Part shown: one piece after another, positions 25,801 to 37,385 of the stretch
How the letters are laid out: the number at the start of each line of letters is the position of its first letter
Position numbering within the stretch: the first letter of the stretch is position 1
Source of the DNA: Pyronema omphalodes
Lineage: Eukaryota > Ascomycota > Pezizomycetes > Pezizales > Pyronemataceae
DNA: 64,000 bases
Direction: 5' to 3'
Assembly (NCBI GenBank): GCA_024516155.1
Contig: JAJJXM010000018.1
Span: 620,001-684,000 of the forward strand
Program-made: the position numbers and the translations under genes
The notes under the pieces: generated by a model
Seen by the model: the letters and a program-made list of their open reading frames with translations, nothing else
The model's database searches: none
Told to the model about the DNA's origin: nothing

Positions 25801-26142
25801 ATCGCATTTCAGTTTGCGACGTCGGCACTGTCAGAGTGTAGGTTGTTAGTAGTGTTCCTGTTCCTGTGGTGGTGTACAAAAGCTTCCAAAAAAATCGCGG
25901 CGCGCGGCTACCTCAAAACAAGACACTGGAAAACGGCGACGCTTCTGCCCGCTAGGCGTAGGATTCGATGGTGAGCTCTCGTGCTTTGGTATCACCTCAC
26001 AGGCGTCCACTGAGCTCGGTGTTGTCGATTGTCGCTGTTCTTGCTTCGGTGGAGGCGGAGGAGGAGGCGGCGGCGGCGGCGGCGGCGATGACGGACCTGC
26101 AGCCACTTCGCTGGAACTATGGATTTCGTCTTCTCCGGACAT
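22881..26142 (-). CDS. Zn(II)2Cys6 fungal transcription factor
   Basis: Five exons: 26142-25912, 25827-25177, 25118-23592, 23328-23248 and 22967-22881, totalling 858 residues with every junction in phase. The N-terminus has a poly-Pro run. The C6 zinc cluster is split by intron 1: C75, then C78, C85, C91, C94 and C101 (CRRRKLKCDREQPCQRC), spacing C-x2-C-x6-C-x5-C-x2-C-x6-C. A Gln-rich linker follows. The middle homology (Fungal_trans) domain spans roughly residues 330-640 (FESTHRIIHIPSFW, DLWTQVGTLVRLAMTMGLHR, CRRRLWATILELD). The last two exons are small (27 and 28 residues); the final one is acidic and aromatic (DFDGIDFSLEDVDFGYMALW), which fits an activation domain. Nuclear DNA-binding regulator; target genes unknown. 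It is divergent from the 1190-residue gene. Confidence 0.93.
23140..23159 (+). repeat. 20-base C tract inside an intron
   Basis: Lies in intron 4 (23247-22968) of the transcription factor gene. It appears as a G run in the pre-mRNA. Confidence 0.9.
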
Positions 26143-27360
26143 TTTTGGTATGTGTACAGCGGTGGTATGGTGGGTTGGTTGCGTCGGAACCCTTTTGACG
26201 CGCCCTAAATTCCGTGAGAGTAACGAAGATACCTTCGGGCCCGTCTCGGAAATAACTCTATTTGATTTTGCCGGGCCCGGAATCATTCCGCCCGGCGGTG
26301 TGAAGGATCCAGGTCTCCGCGGGCTAAGTAGCCGAAACCCTAGATGAAATTATTCGGATAAATTGTCCTAATTGATAGAGTCCTCTCCAATGGATTCATC
26401 ACCAGAAGACATGTGTTGTGTGGCTTTTAAGCCATTAATGGATTCATTCTGCAATTAGTATGAAGAAATCACCACATGCCGCAATTTCCGTTTCCATTTC
26501 TGTCGTGAACCAACCTGAGGATTTGTCAATTACCCATGCTGAACCCTGTCTGGGTTGTTATGAACGGCGACTCCGTAGTATATGCTGATCTTCAGATTAA
26601 CCGTTTGTTCGTTTTGAAATAGGGGTTTATGATGTGGATTTGATTGTTTGAGTTGGAATTTCGGAAAATTATTGTTTCGGTTTACCGGTGACGTTGGGTG
26701 ATTTGTGAGTTTTGTGGATTTGTGGGGTTGTGGGTTTGTGGATATTGTGAATATTGTACATTCCGTAGCTCTTGTGGGTTTGGTATATTCTGTTGATTTT
26801 GTGGATTTTGAAGATTCTATAGATTCTGTCTGTTTAGTCGGCTTTATAAATCTCATGAATTTTGTAGATTCTGTCGATTTCGTTGAATTTGTCGATTTCG
26901 TCGGGTTTAAAAATTATGTAGGTTTCATCAGTTTTATCGATTTGTCGATCTGTGGGGTTTGTCGATTTTGTTGATTTTGTCAATTTTCATCAGCAAATAT
27001 TCAAAAAATTCAAATAAAAACAGCATTTCTTATTCATCAAATAAAGTCGACCGAAAGTAAAAGGTACACAATTTCAAAATAAACTGTACTTTATCATATC
27101 TGGAATTAGAACACTTGCCGGCATCAATCAACTCCCTCCCTTCCACGCGATGGTTTGCCCCGCACAATTTAATTTCGGCCTTCCAACCAAACTTCCACTC
27201 GCCACGCCACGCGAAGGACGCTTAGTCGATTAGCCGCCCGCCTTGTTGCCCCTGCGCGTTCGCTTCAGACGCAACATCCCTGTAACGCGTTGATGAATTT
27301 TGTTTTTACGCGTCGTCGCATCAGCGTCACGACACGCTGAACACGAATTACCGCGAAGAG
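26143..27360. other. Divergent promoter region, transcription factor / 1190-residue protein
   Basis: No gene supported. It contains a degenerate ~9-bp minisatellite built on GATTTTGTN (about 26690-26990), which keeps one frame open as Phe-Val-Asp repeats, and two ACGCGT boxes close to the right-hand gene. Confidence 0.55.
27285..27313 (+). promoter_or_regulatory. Two MluI cell-cycle boxes (ACGCGT)
   Basis: ACGCGT occurs at 27285-27290 and 27308-27313, 48-76 bases before the ATG of the 1190-residue protein. ACGCGT is the binding core of MBF, which drives G1/S genes in fungi. Paired boxes this close to a start suggest cell-cycle control; this is inference. Confidence 0.45.
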
Positions 27361-30300
27361 ATGTTTCCCACTCCGACGAAACAGCTATATTCAACGAGTC
27401 TTCCGGAATCGGTATTTCTCGAAAATTACGGCGGTATAATATGCGGCGGATCCAGCGATGAGGAAGATACAGTGGATCAAACCGAAAGAATCTTGAAGAA
27501 AGCCCGCGACTATCTACGTGGAGATGAGCTCTTCATTCAAACTGCATCGCTGAAAGGGCCGTTTATCAAGAATCCTTGGAGGAAACAAAGGAAACCGACG
27601 CGTCAGAAAGCTATAAAATTTCAAGCCGAATCATCACCGAATCTTCACACAACAGCTACGACCAAGCTCGCTCCCACATCAGAAAACCCACGAATTTCTG
27701 ATTTCTTCACATCCGGCAAAAATAATGCTTCAAGAGCAGATAACCGAGGGTTAAAGAGCACGTTTCTTCCTTTCAACGAAAGCTCATCACGTATTAGGCT
27801 TCACATCTCACCCCCTCGAAACCACCATTCCGATGATTTTACACTCGGCGATACGAGCTCACGGAATTCCCGAATATCGAAAGAGCGGAATCCAAATACC
27901 ATTAATCGAACGAATCGTCCGTCTACACCTGTCGGCATCGAAGTTTCTATGCGCTGGATAAGCAGCAAAGACCCCGAAGCGAGACACCTCCGGTCTCCCC
28001 GTCATCCATCTTCGTCTCCACCTTCCACGCCGTCTTCCTTTTCGTCCGATTCTCAATCATGTTCACTATCACCTTCACCGCACTGGAAAGATTTATCGCC
28101 TGTACCAATAATTAAAAAGACTACGCCTGTAATAAGCAGAAAATCCGCTTCTACACTTGCCATTAATTCTACGACCGGTCGAAATACCCCGTCTTCAAGA
28201 CGGCCGACTACTTCTCCCAACGTAACACGAAACCCCCAACCTCCCACGGGAACAAAACGAAAGCAACGGGAAGGCGAAGAAAAGCCTGTGCTGCGAGAAT
28301 CCGTTCATCCAACAACAGCCAAGATATCCAAACCCCTCCCGTTGTCAGCCACCGCCACCTCAAAAAGTGCAAGAGAGCCAGCGCGACCTGCACTCACCGC
28401 ACAATCTATATCCAGCACAACAACCACCATCTCCAGAACGACTAACAAACCCTCGATATCTGAACACGACGTCAACATGGCCGCTCCGACTACTATTACG
28501 AAAACGCGGATACTACGATCGACGGACAAGAAGATACAAACGGTTACTCCTGAAGTCGACTGGAATAAGAAAAGACCCAAAATTGACTTTTCTGCCGCTA
28601 GCCCAGCGGTCAAGTTGGATGAGAGGCCGAGGGCGAAGAGGAGGAAAGTTTCTCAGACGAAGGAGAGTACAGAAGCGCCGAAAAGAGTTACGAGGGGAGC
28701 TACAAAACGGGTGGAGAAGGCAGAAGAGCCTGGAGATGTTGAGACAGAGGAGAAAGAAAGCAGTACACAGGAAAGGCGGAGGAGCTCGATGCTGTTATCG
28801 ATAAGGGAGACTAGTGTGCAAGTTGGCACGCCGCCATCTGCGAAGGATATGCACATCGCGGAAGCCGTCGTTAATGAAGTGAAGGGACCTATGGAGCAGC
28901 AAGAGAGGCAGGAAGGCGTTGTGGATGTAGCTCCTGTAGAAGCTCCTGCTACGGAGCCTATAAAACCAACGGAAGAAGCCAAAGAATCGAATGCAGAAAT
29001 TCAAATGGAAATTCAAACAGAAACTACTGTCCAAGTCGAGCGTACCATCACTACAGATCACCCGCCCGCTACAAACGCTGTTCCTGCCCCCGCTACAGAA
29101 GCCCAAACCACCCCCTACCAAAGCACCCAAATGCAGCTTTCTGCAGCCCGCAACTTTTTCCTTGATGCCATGGCCGAATCTCCTATTCGTTTCGATACTT
29201 TCAACACTCCAAAATGCGACAACCAGAAGCCTAGCCCCACATCAGCTCACACCAAATCCCCCTCCAGCAACCTCGCCGCCACTTTCATGCCCGAACCCTC
29301 AACAGTTCCCAGTGAACCAACACCAGTACCGGCACCAAAAACCTCCCTTTCCCCTCCCCAGCTTCCTCCTCTCCCCTTCGGTGGTTCAGCGCCGGATACA
29401 TCCCTTGGAGGTGGCTTAGGGGGCGGGTTCACAATTCATACATCGCCTAAACATACCCCTCAACAGCAGAATATAAGCCGTGGCTTCACTCCTATTAATG
29501 TCCGATGGAGCAGCGCTGAAAATGGGTTCACACAGGGAACCCAGAATATGTTCCCTGACATATCTCCACCGAAGCCAGAAGATTTCCTCCCCCCTCCGAC
29601 TACCCCTGGCGGGAAGCCGAGTGATGGGTTCTCAACTTCAAATAACAAATCGATATACCGCCTCTCCCCACCCTACCCAGGCAATTCTGCACTTCCCCTT
29701 AAAACACCGAATGCGGATAGGTTTTCCCCGCCATTTGAACCAGCGGAAAATGTAAAAAAATCCAATACGTCCCCAGCAAAGTCCAGCAAGGCTAGTACAC
29801 CTAAGAAATCCACAGAATCCAGCAAACGAAGCAACAATGACGGTTTTATCCACTACACTCCCGTTCATCCTCCTCTTCATGCCCCTCCACAGGTCACAGC
29901 AACTCCTGCCATATCAAAAACAAAGCCCTTCACCTTTCACCCCCCATACGCTCCACCACAGGTTACAGCGACTCCTGGAACCAGCAGGAAAAACGACCCA
30001 TTTGAATTCCCGACACCGAAACCGCTTCCACAAGTTACCGCAACACCTGGATTTACTCCTGCTCCCAATCTACCCCACGAGCCGCAGGTTACAGCAACAC
30101 CAGCAGCAAATCTGCAAGTACAAGCAACCCCGAGGACGACAGAGACTATTAAGAGTAATAATCCATTCGCATTTTCTACACCGGCATTGCCGGACTGGAA
30201 TACCTCGTCGAGTCCAAAGGGACCTGAGAATGAACTGCAATTCCGATCCTCGCAGCCGGCGGCGGTTACAGTGGGTACTGAGGTTGAAGTGACGTCAACT

Positions 30301-30933
30301 GTGAAGAAAGCCGTCGGTTTCTCCGCTTTCTCCAGTCCAGAGGAGAAAGCGAAGGAAAAGGAAAAAGAGAAGGAAAAAGAAGACGAACAACCACTGAATA
30401 ACACAGCCGACACCGATATTGCAACCCAGCCAAATACCTACCCCTCTGGAATGCTAAGTCTAAGCTACATGCCCGACACACAAAAAGCCTCCAGCCAAAC
30501 CTCATCATATCTCCATAACGACACCCAAAAGCCCTTCAGCCAAACTCCCTCTGGATATCCCGAATTTCCCGGATTTCCAGAGTTCTCATCCGGACCGTCA
30601 GAGTTCCCCGACCACCAACAACCCCTATCTCTCCATTTCTCCCCGGATGTATCTACTCATCCCCATCCTTATCCAATAGACAACGACAACGACACCACAA
30701 AACCTTTCGACATCCCCTCGTTCCTTGAGGACGATGAACCATCGACGTCATTAGCAGATAATGAAGATGTGAAAAATGCACTGAATATTTTGGGACCGGG
30801 ATGGTGTATTGATGATGATTTGAGAGCTATGGCTGGAACTAGTACGCCGCCTCCTCCGAATCATCATTCTTCGGGCATGAAGAAGGGGAAGGTGAGAATG
30901 GGAGTTGTCGGGAAGAAGAATAGATGGGTATAA
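27361..30933 (+). CDS. Large disordered fungal protein with PQVTATP repeats
   Basis: Single exon, 1190 residues. Only the first ~80 residues look ordered and conserved in style (LPESVFLENY, ERILKKARDYLRGDELFI, LKGPFIKNPW). The rest is rich in Ser, Pro, Thr and Lys, with basic clusters (RAKRRKVSQ) that could be nuclear localisation signals. Residues ~842-920 carry four PQVTATP repeats and one LQVQATP variant, separated by F-x-F/P-rich spacers. A mixed-charge run KAKEKEKEKEKEDEQ follows. The last ~50 residues contain a short acidic/hydrophobic block (VKNALNILGPGWCIDDDL) and a basic end. I do not recognise a named family. Possible roles in chromatin or the nucleus are guesses from composition and the upstream ACGCGT boxes. 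Confidence 0.85.
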   Translation: MFPTPTKQLYSTSLPESVFLENYGGIICGGSSDEEDTVDQTERILKKARDYLRGDELFIQTASLKGPFIKNPWRKQRKPTRQKAIKFQAESSPNLHTTATTKLAPTSENPRISDFFTSGKNNASRADNRGLKSTFLPFNESSSRIRLHISPPRNHHSDDFTLGDTSSRNSRISKERNPNTINRTNRPSTPVGIEVSMRWISSKDPEARHLRSPRHPSSSPPSTPSSFSSDSQSCSLSPSPHWKDLSPVPIIKKTTPVISRKSASTLAINSTTGRNTPSSRRPTTSPNVTRNPQPPTGTKRKQREGEEKPVLRESVHPTTAKISKPLPLSATATSKSAREPARPALTAQSISSTTTTISRTTNKPSISEHDVNMAAPTTITKTRILRSTDKKIQTVTPEVDWNKKRPKIDFSAASPAVKLDERPRAKRRKVSQTKESTEAPKRVTRGATKRVEKAEEPGDVETEEKESSTQERRRSSMLLSIRETSVQVGTPPSAKDMHIAEAVVNEVKGPMEQQERQEGVVDVAPVEAPATEPIKPTEEAKESNAEIQMEIQTETTVQVERTITTDHPPATNAVPAPATEAQTTPYQSTQMQLSAARNFFLDAMAESPIRFDTFNTPKCDNQKPSPTSAHTKSPSSNLAATFMPEPSTVPSEPTPVPAPKTSLSPPQLPPLPFGGSAPDTSLGGGLGGGFTIHTSPKHTPQQQNISRGFTPINVRWSSAENGFTQGTQNMFPDISPPKPEDFLPPPTTPGGKPSDGFSTSNNKSIYRLSPPYPGNSALPLKTPNADRFSPPFEPAENVKKSNTSPAKSSKASTPKKSTESSKRSNNDGFIHYTPVHPPLHAPPQVTATPAISKTKPFTFHPPYAPPQVTATPGTSRKNDPFEFPTPKPLPQVTATPGFTPAPNLPHEPQVTATPAANLQVQATPRTTETIKSNNPFAFSTPALPDWNTSSSPKGPENELQFRSSQPAAVTVGTEVEVTSTVKKAVGFSAFSSPEEKAKEKEKEKEKEDEQPLNNTADTDIATQPNTYPSGMLSLSYMPDTQKASSQTSSYLHNDTQKPFSQTPSGYPEFPGFPEFSSGPSEFPDHQQPLSLHFSPDVSTHPHPYPIDNDNDTTKPFDIPSFLEDDEPSTSLADNEDVKNALNILGPGWCIDDDLRAMAGTSTPPPPNHHSSGMKKGKVRMGVVGKKNRWV

Positions 30934-31382
30934 TTATTGTGTTGGGGATTTTGTGTGGTTGTTGGGAAAGAGGGTCTGGGGAGGGTTTTTAGGGGATGGA
31001 GGGTTGAGGCGGGAGGATGAGAGGGATGGGGGGATGGGATGTAGAGGGGTTTGGGCTAATGTTTTGGAAAGGATTGTTTTAGAGGGGATTGTTTTTGTCT
31101 GGTTTTTCTTTACGGTGTATAGTGTCTTGATTTTGTCTTTGTCTTTGTCTGGTATTATATTGGAGTTTTTGGAACTTGGATTTGAGATAATACAAATAAC
31201 TTCTATGAGTTACTCTGTGTGTGATGTTCATAGCTGTGGTTTTGGAACTTGTTTTTTTGAGATGGGGAGGTTGGGAGGTTGGGGGTTGGGGAAGTATCGT
31301 TATTTTTTTTTTATTGGCGTGTAATTGTAATATATTGTATTTGGAATTAAACGGAATGTATTTTTTTTTTATTCCGGGTTTT

Positions 31383-31683
31383 GGTTTGGTTTGGTTTGGT
31401 TTGGTTTGGTTTGGTTTGGTTTGGTTTGGTTTGGTTTGGTTTGGTTTGGTTTGGTTTGGTTTGGTTTGGTTTGGTTTGGTTTGGTTTGGTTTGGTTTGGT
31501 TTGGTTTGGTTTGGTTTGGTTTGGTTTGGTTTGGTTTGGTTTGGTTTGGTTTGGTTTGGTTTGGTTTGGTTTGGTTTGGTTTGGTTTGGTTTGGTTTGGT
31601 TTGGTTTGGTTTGGTTTGGTTTGGTTTGGTTTGGTTTGGTTTGGTTTGGTTTGGTTTGGTTTGGTTTGGTTTGGTTTGGTTTG
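31383..31683 (+). repeat. GGTTT pentanucleotide array, about 60 copies
   Basis: Uninterrupted GGTTT for about 301 bases, 450 bases after the stop of the 1190-residue gene. All frames stay open and give Gly-Leu-Val-Trp-Phe or, on the other strand, Asn-Gln-Thr-Lys-Pro repeats, which are not real proteins. It is not the TTAGGG telomere repeat. Confidence 0.97.
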
Positions 31684-31769
31684 TTTTCTTTTGTTGTGTA
31701 GTTATTGTGTAGTTATGAAAATGCTCATAATCAAACGTAAAATAAGCTGGCAAGCACTTAGGGAGGACA

Positions 31770-31975
31770 AAAAGAGACAAAAAGAGACAAAAAGAGACAA
31801 AGAGAAACTTCAACAAGAAAGATAGAGCCGAAGAATCTTATGAGTAACATTGGATAATGAATAAAACATACCATCGACAGAACAAACATAAATGAGGAGA
31901 TGTAAGCTAAGGCAACATCCACCTTCACCTCCACAAGCACAAGCACAGTCACAGTCACAGTCACAGTCACAGTCA
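31770..31975 (-). mobile_element. Dispersed repeat, copy C (diverged)
   Basis: On the minus strand it follows copies A and B through TTGTGGAGGTG, GTTGCCTTAGC, ACATCTCCTC, TATGTTTGTTCTGTCGATGG, TTATCCAATGT and CTCTTTGTC. A GTGACT hexamer has expanded at its left end. Divergence is clearly greater than between A and B. Confidence 0.55.
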
Positions 31976-32687
31976 CAGCATAGAGTATGGCTTAATAGGT
32001 ACGCTGCAATAGTTATCTTGGTTCCTGGTGAGAAAATATGAAAATTAAAATTGAAAAAAAATTGAAGAAATAAAGAAAATTAAAAAATAAAAAAAATAAA
32101 AAAAATCTCAAAATTCTCAAAATTCTCAAAATTCTCAAAAAAAAAAAAAAAAACTCCAAATCACCAGCAGAGCATGTATGTATGAAAGTATGTAAATTTT
32201 CAGGTATCGCATATATGTCTGTATATATCTCATCTTATTTTTTTAAAAAACAAAATTTCCAATAAAAAAAACACACACACAAACTCCGAAAAAAAAATAA
32301 AATGATAAATAATAAATAATAAAAAACACAGAAAACCAGGGTTGTTGTTATGAATTATTTTGTTCATAATAACCAATTACTACAAAAACTCAAAACTCAA
32401 AACTCAAAACTCAAAACTCCATTGCATAAATCTAGTTTCGTTTTGTTTTATTGATTGATATTCTACTGTGTTCCTGTGTTCCTGTGTTCCTGTGTTCCCG
32501 TGTTCCTGTGTTCAGTCACACTCTACCACTCCCATCTCCCATCTCCCACCTCCCATCTCCCACCTCCCACCTCCCACCTTCCACCTCCTACCTCCCACTC
32601 CTACCTCCCACTCCTACCTCCTTGGTATCATCATCACCTCTTCCCCCTCCCCCCCCCCCCCCCCCCGCAGCATTCCCCTTCCACCTC

Positions 32688-34949
32688 TCAAATGCCCCTC
32701 CAAATCAACTCCTCCTCCACAGCCCACTGCACCAACTCCCCAGCAGTCTCAATCCTCAACCCACCAAAATTTCCCTTCCCAGCAAACCTTTTCTTTCTCG
32801 GATCGATTCCCTTCCCGATGATTTCCAATCTCTTATAAGCCTCTTGTTCCTGTTCCGACGCCGCATATCTTCCTCTTGCAGCGGGACGAGATAGTCCCAT
32901 TTTCGTAAGTAGGATGTTTAAAATATAATGTAGCCAGAAGATATTTGTTTTAGGGGCGTAGATGTTCCAGTTGATGAATTGTTCTTCGGGGGGGATGTCG
33001 GCGTCGGAAATGTGCTGCTGCATGAAGCGGTAGATGTCGAATTGATAGTCACCTGTGTGATGGTTATTGGTTAGTAAGATGGTCTTTACTTCTCAATGGT
33101 TCCCGGGGAGGGGGGGGAAGGGATTGAAGATTGAAGATTGAAGATTGAAAAACTTACCCTTTCCTGTAAAAAGAGCCGGGTCGTCGAGTTGCATAAACTC
33201 ATATTCCTGGCCTCCGGGAAGATCTCCACACCATGCTCTACTCAAAGTATAATCAATCAGAGCCACCTCGAAATTACTAGGTTTTTCCCTGTGAATTCCA
33301 GCTTCTTCTATCGTAAGTCCTTGTAATGTCAACTCCTCCGGTTTTTCCTCCGGTGCTACCTCCTCCTCCATTTTTCTTTTAATGACAACATTTCCCCAAT
33401 GTAAATCTCTATGTTCAAACTCCCTCTCCTTTTCTCCTCTTGCTAGAGCCTTCGCAACCTGCCAGAAAACATCCTCCGCCTCCTCCCAGTTCCTCAGCTC
33501 AGTATGTTCCAAATCCCTCCCACCATTTTCCAGGCCAATAATAGCAAATAATTGATCATCTTCATAAAAATCCGGGCGCTCATTTTCAGAGCCATGATTC
33601 TCATCATATTCATCCCAGAACTGTAAAAGCGACGCAGGAAATGAACCACGGACAACATGACAGGAATGAAAGACGATATATCCCTTGATAGGAGCCATGG
33701 CTAGGGTGATACGAAGCTCCTGTACGATGGCACTAGGAGCACATTGGTCCACTTGGTCGGGAGATTTGTTGAAAGGAATTATCTTTAAAACAGTGGAATC
33801 ATTTCCGGAAGATGATAAAAACACCTCAGAGTAAGAAGCCTCTCCTAATTTTCGTATCGATCCCTTGCTTAGTAAAGAATCAATATGTTGAGTAAAATCA
33901 AGTATCCTCTTTTCGGTACATAACGACAACAGCGTCTCAGTGGGGGATAAATCACTAGACGCAGGTGTATTGATACCTGAAATATTTTCCAATTCCGAAA
34001 GCTCTGAATCCGACTCCACATCCGGGGTAATTTGTTTCGAAGCCGGAGGGGTTAAAACAATCGACCCAACACCAGAAAGCTTCGAAACCTCCGAAGAATC
34101 CCATGTAGCAAACCTATTTTTCTGTTGAGGAGTTTCCTGTACCACTTCCGGAAGCGCCGACGACCTTCTACTAACCACGCCAACCCCCGGTGTCTCAGGA
34201 ATAACCTTCTCTCTCGAATTCCGTTTCGAAGAAACCGAAGCTCTAGAAGCTCTAGAACCCCTCCTAGATTTCCTCTGCGTTTCCACAGCCACGTCTTCCC
34301 AAACTAATATCCCCGAATCCCCCGTATCATGATCCAAGAATGTAGAATTCTTCAACGGCGAAGAAATAGCATCACTAGCACTAGAAACTCGCTTCTTAAG
34401 CCCGCGTCTACGTGGTGGTGATTCCTTTATTTGTTCAGCGAGGATATTGCGGGGTTTTTCTTCCACGGGTATGTAGTCGTCCCCAGAAGTGGCGCCATGA
34501 TTTTCCTTATCCGAGGATTCATGAGGATCTGTATCTGTATCTGCATCTGTATCTGAGCCGTCGGTATCTGTATCAGTATCTATACCATCTTCACTATCTG
34601 CATTTCCAGCAACGGAAGCCACGGCGGGGGCGCCATTAGCAGCAGCAGCAGCAGCGACAACACCAGCGGCAACAGAAACCCTCCCATCCTCCAAAAAGAC
34701 CGTATGAACACCTTTTCCAGCGGCGGCCGAAGGTTTCCTCACAACCGAATCCTCAGCAATCGATAAATCCCCCAACCTACCAACCACAGCATCTGTCTCA
34801 TCACACCTAGAACGCGAAACAGAAGCTGTAGTCGCGGTTTTGTTATCCTCCAATACTGCGTTCCACGCTTCTCGGCCGGCGAATGGGTTGTTGTATGTCT
34901 TGGTTGGCTTGCTGCCGTACGTTTTTTGATGGTGTTTTTGGGTGTACAT
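32688..34949 (-). CDS. hrk1: Haspin-type histone H3 kinase
   Basis: Haspin phosphorylates histone H3 Thr3 at mitotic centromeres to recruit the chromosomal passenger complex. Two exons, 34949-33158 and 33052-32688, flank a 105-bp intron (GTAAGT...CACAG) and give 718 residues. The N-terminal half is disordered and acidic, with an Asp-Thr repeat (DTDTDTDGSDTDADTDTD) and an Ala run. The divergent kinase domain has LGEASYSEVF, VLKIIPF, the catalytic HRDLHWGNVVIKR (HRD at 513-515) and the haspin hallmark DYTLSR (D566) in place of DFG. The haspin C-terminal block follows in exon 2 (TNIFWLHYILN). Length and motif order fit fungal haspins. Paralogues such as yeast Alk1/Alk2 share these motifs, so the symbol is by family. 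Confidence 0.93.
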
Positions 34950-36526
34950 TGTGCGATATGGATGGGATATGGAGGGGTGAGAGACGGTGGTGCGGTGGTG
35001 CGACGGTGCGACGGTGCGGTGGTGCGGTGGTGCGGCGGTGCGGTGGTGGAGGAGAACTCAGAACTGGAGACTGTGGACTGTGGACCGTGGACCGTGGACT
35101 GTGGACTGCGAACTGAGAACTGCAGATCGTGAACCGTGGACAACGAGCTTTTGGCTTCGGGATGCAGGCTGTAGCGAATACTTGGGGCCGGGCGGGCGAG
35201 AGAGCCGGGCGGAAAAGCAGAAGAGCAGGAGAGCAGAAGAGCAGGAGAGCAGGAGTACTGAAGGTGCGTGGTGCGGGGATTCCGTGCGGTGTCGCGGTGT
35301 TGCGGTATTGCAGTGTTGCGATGTTTCGCAGCAGAATGCAAACTCGGTGAAACTCGGTGAAGACGCGGCGGCGATATGTTTATGTTTATGTTAAAGAAAG
35401 TAAAGTAAAGCTACGCAATCCACTGCAATGCAATGCAATGCAAGCCCAACTATCTCCAATATCTCCAATATCTCCAATATCTCCAATATCTCCAAGAGCG
35501 CACAAAATACCCCAGTGCAGTGAAATGCAGTGTGTAGTAGTATATATAAATGAATATGAGTTTTCCAATTCCGTTGTGATGGTTTATTTTCCTTTTCTCT
35601 GGGAGGGAGGGAGGGAGGGGGGTGGGAGCGAGGGTGGGTGGGTGTTGCAGAATAGGAATCCAAGAATCAAAGAATCGAAGAATGAGTGAAGTTAAAGTTC
35701 CAAAGTTCCAAAAGGTTAGCAGGGCTCAAGGCTCAAGTCTTAGGTTATGTCTTAAGCGAAACTAAACCTGGTTGGTTACCGGAAGGTGACATTGTGAAAA
35801 ATATCAGGCGTTGAGAATGTCTATTTGCAATCGCTTGATCTACTCGTGCCTAAAGGTGGTGGCTAGCGCCACCACCTTTAGGCACGAGTATCCAACCATA
35901 CCATATTAATCCTATAAAAAAAAGAAACAAGTCCAAATTTCAAAATTCAAGCTTTCTATTCCAGTCCACTTCGGCATTTAAATCGAGCTTTCCATGCTCT
36001 AATATTTTGACCCAGAGTTAAAAATATCATCAATCTTCACACGTGGAAGCTTCACAGATCCTCGATGGTCCGAGCTTTCAAGTAAATTAAAAAACGCCAA
36101 TATCATTTCGACATAAACTCAAAACACATCACCCATGCACCACTATTAAGTATAGCATACTCGCCAGTTTCACCGCATCAGCTCTTCGTTGCACACAATA
36201 CGTTTCGTTCCTTGTGCTCCATGATCCACCGTTCCCAAGTACAAGAAAAAATTTAAAAGCCCATAACTACAAAAAAACCATTACAGCAATCATTATACGC
36301 GTGGGTATTTGTTGGGGATGAGGTGAGGGGGGGGGGGGGGGGGGGGGGGGAAGGTGTTGTTGATCTCATTCCATTTGATCGATCGAAAAACAAAACGAAA
36401 AAAAAGACAAGACCCTAAAACTCTGCCATCGCCACGCTCAATCCCGCATGAAAAAAGAACTCCCAAAGCCACAATTACCACCGGGGTATGATCTCCACGG
36501 CCGCCCTAGTCCCTTAATGGAACCGT
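34950..36526. other. Minisatellite-rich intergenic region with a perfect hairpin
   Basis: No gene supported. It holds GGTGCGGTGGTGCGAC repeats (34989-35048), GTGGACTGTGGACC-type repeats (35065-35125), AGAGCAGGAGAGCAGA repeats (35213-35257), six copies of CTCCAATAT (about 35455-35497), the hairpin at 35841-35890 and a 24-base G tract (36327-36350). Confidence 0.6.
35841..35890. mobile_element. Perfect 23-bp-arm hairpin flanked by TA
   Basis: The arms 35841-35863 and 35868-35890 are perfect complements around a TAGC loop. The arms begin and end with TA, so the structure can be read as two inverted 21-bp transposon ends, CTCGTGCCTAAAGGTGGTGG plus one C, with almost nothing between them and a TA target duplication outside. 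Perfect complementarity means it is recent or maintained. Confidence 0.5.

Positions 36527-37385
<859 letters not shown>

Larger units (their letters stand above)
30934..32687. other. Repeat-filled intergenic region
   Basis: No gene supported. It contains the GGTTT array (31383-31683), dispersed repeat copy C (31770-31975), A-rich DNA with short repeats (32040-32330), TTCCTGTG repeats (32465-32515), CCCATCTCCCACCT-type repeats (32530-32625) and an 18-base C tract (32649-32666). Confidence 0.6.

Noticed and set aside
31383..31683. GGTTT array as a telomere remnant
   Set aside because: Filamentous ascomycetes normally use TTAGGG; the array lacks A and lies among housekeeping genes.
31079..31825. 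Open frames of up to 245 codons across the GGTTT array
   Set aside because: Repeat products (GLVWF or NQTKP) with no independent coding evidence.
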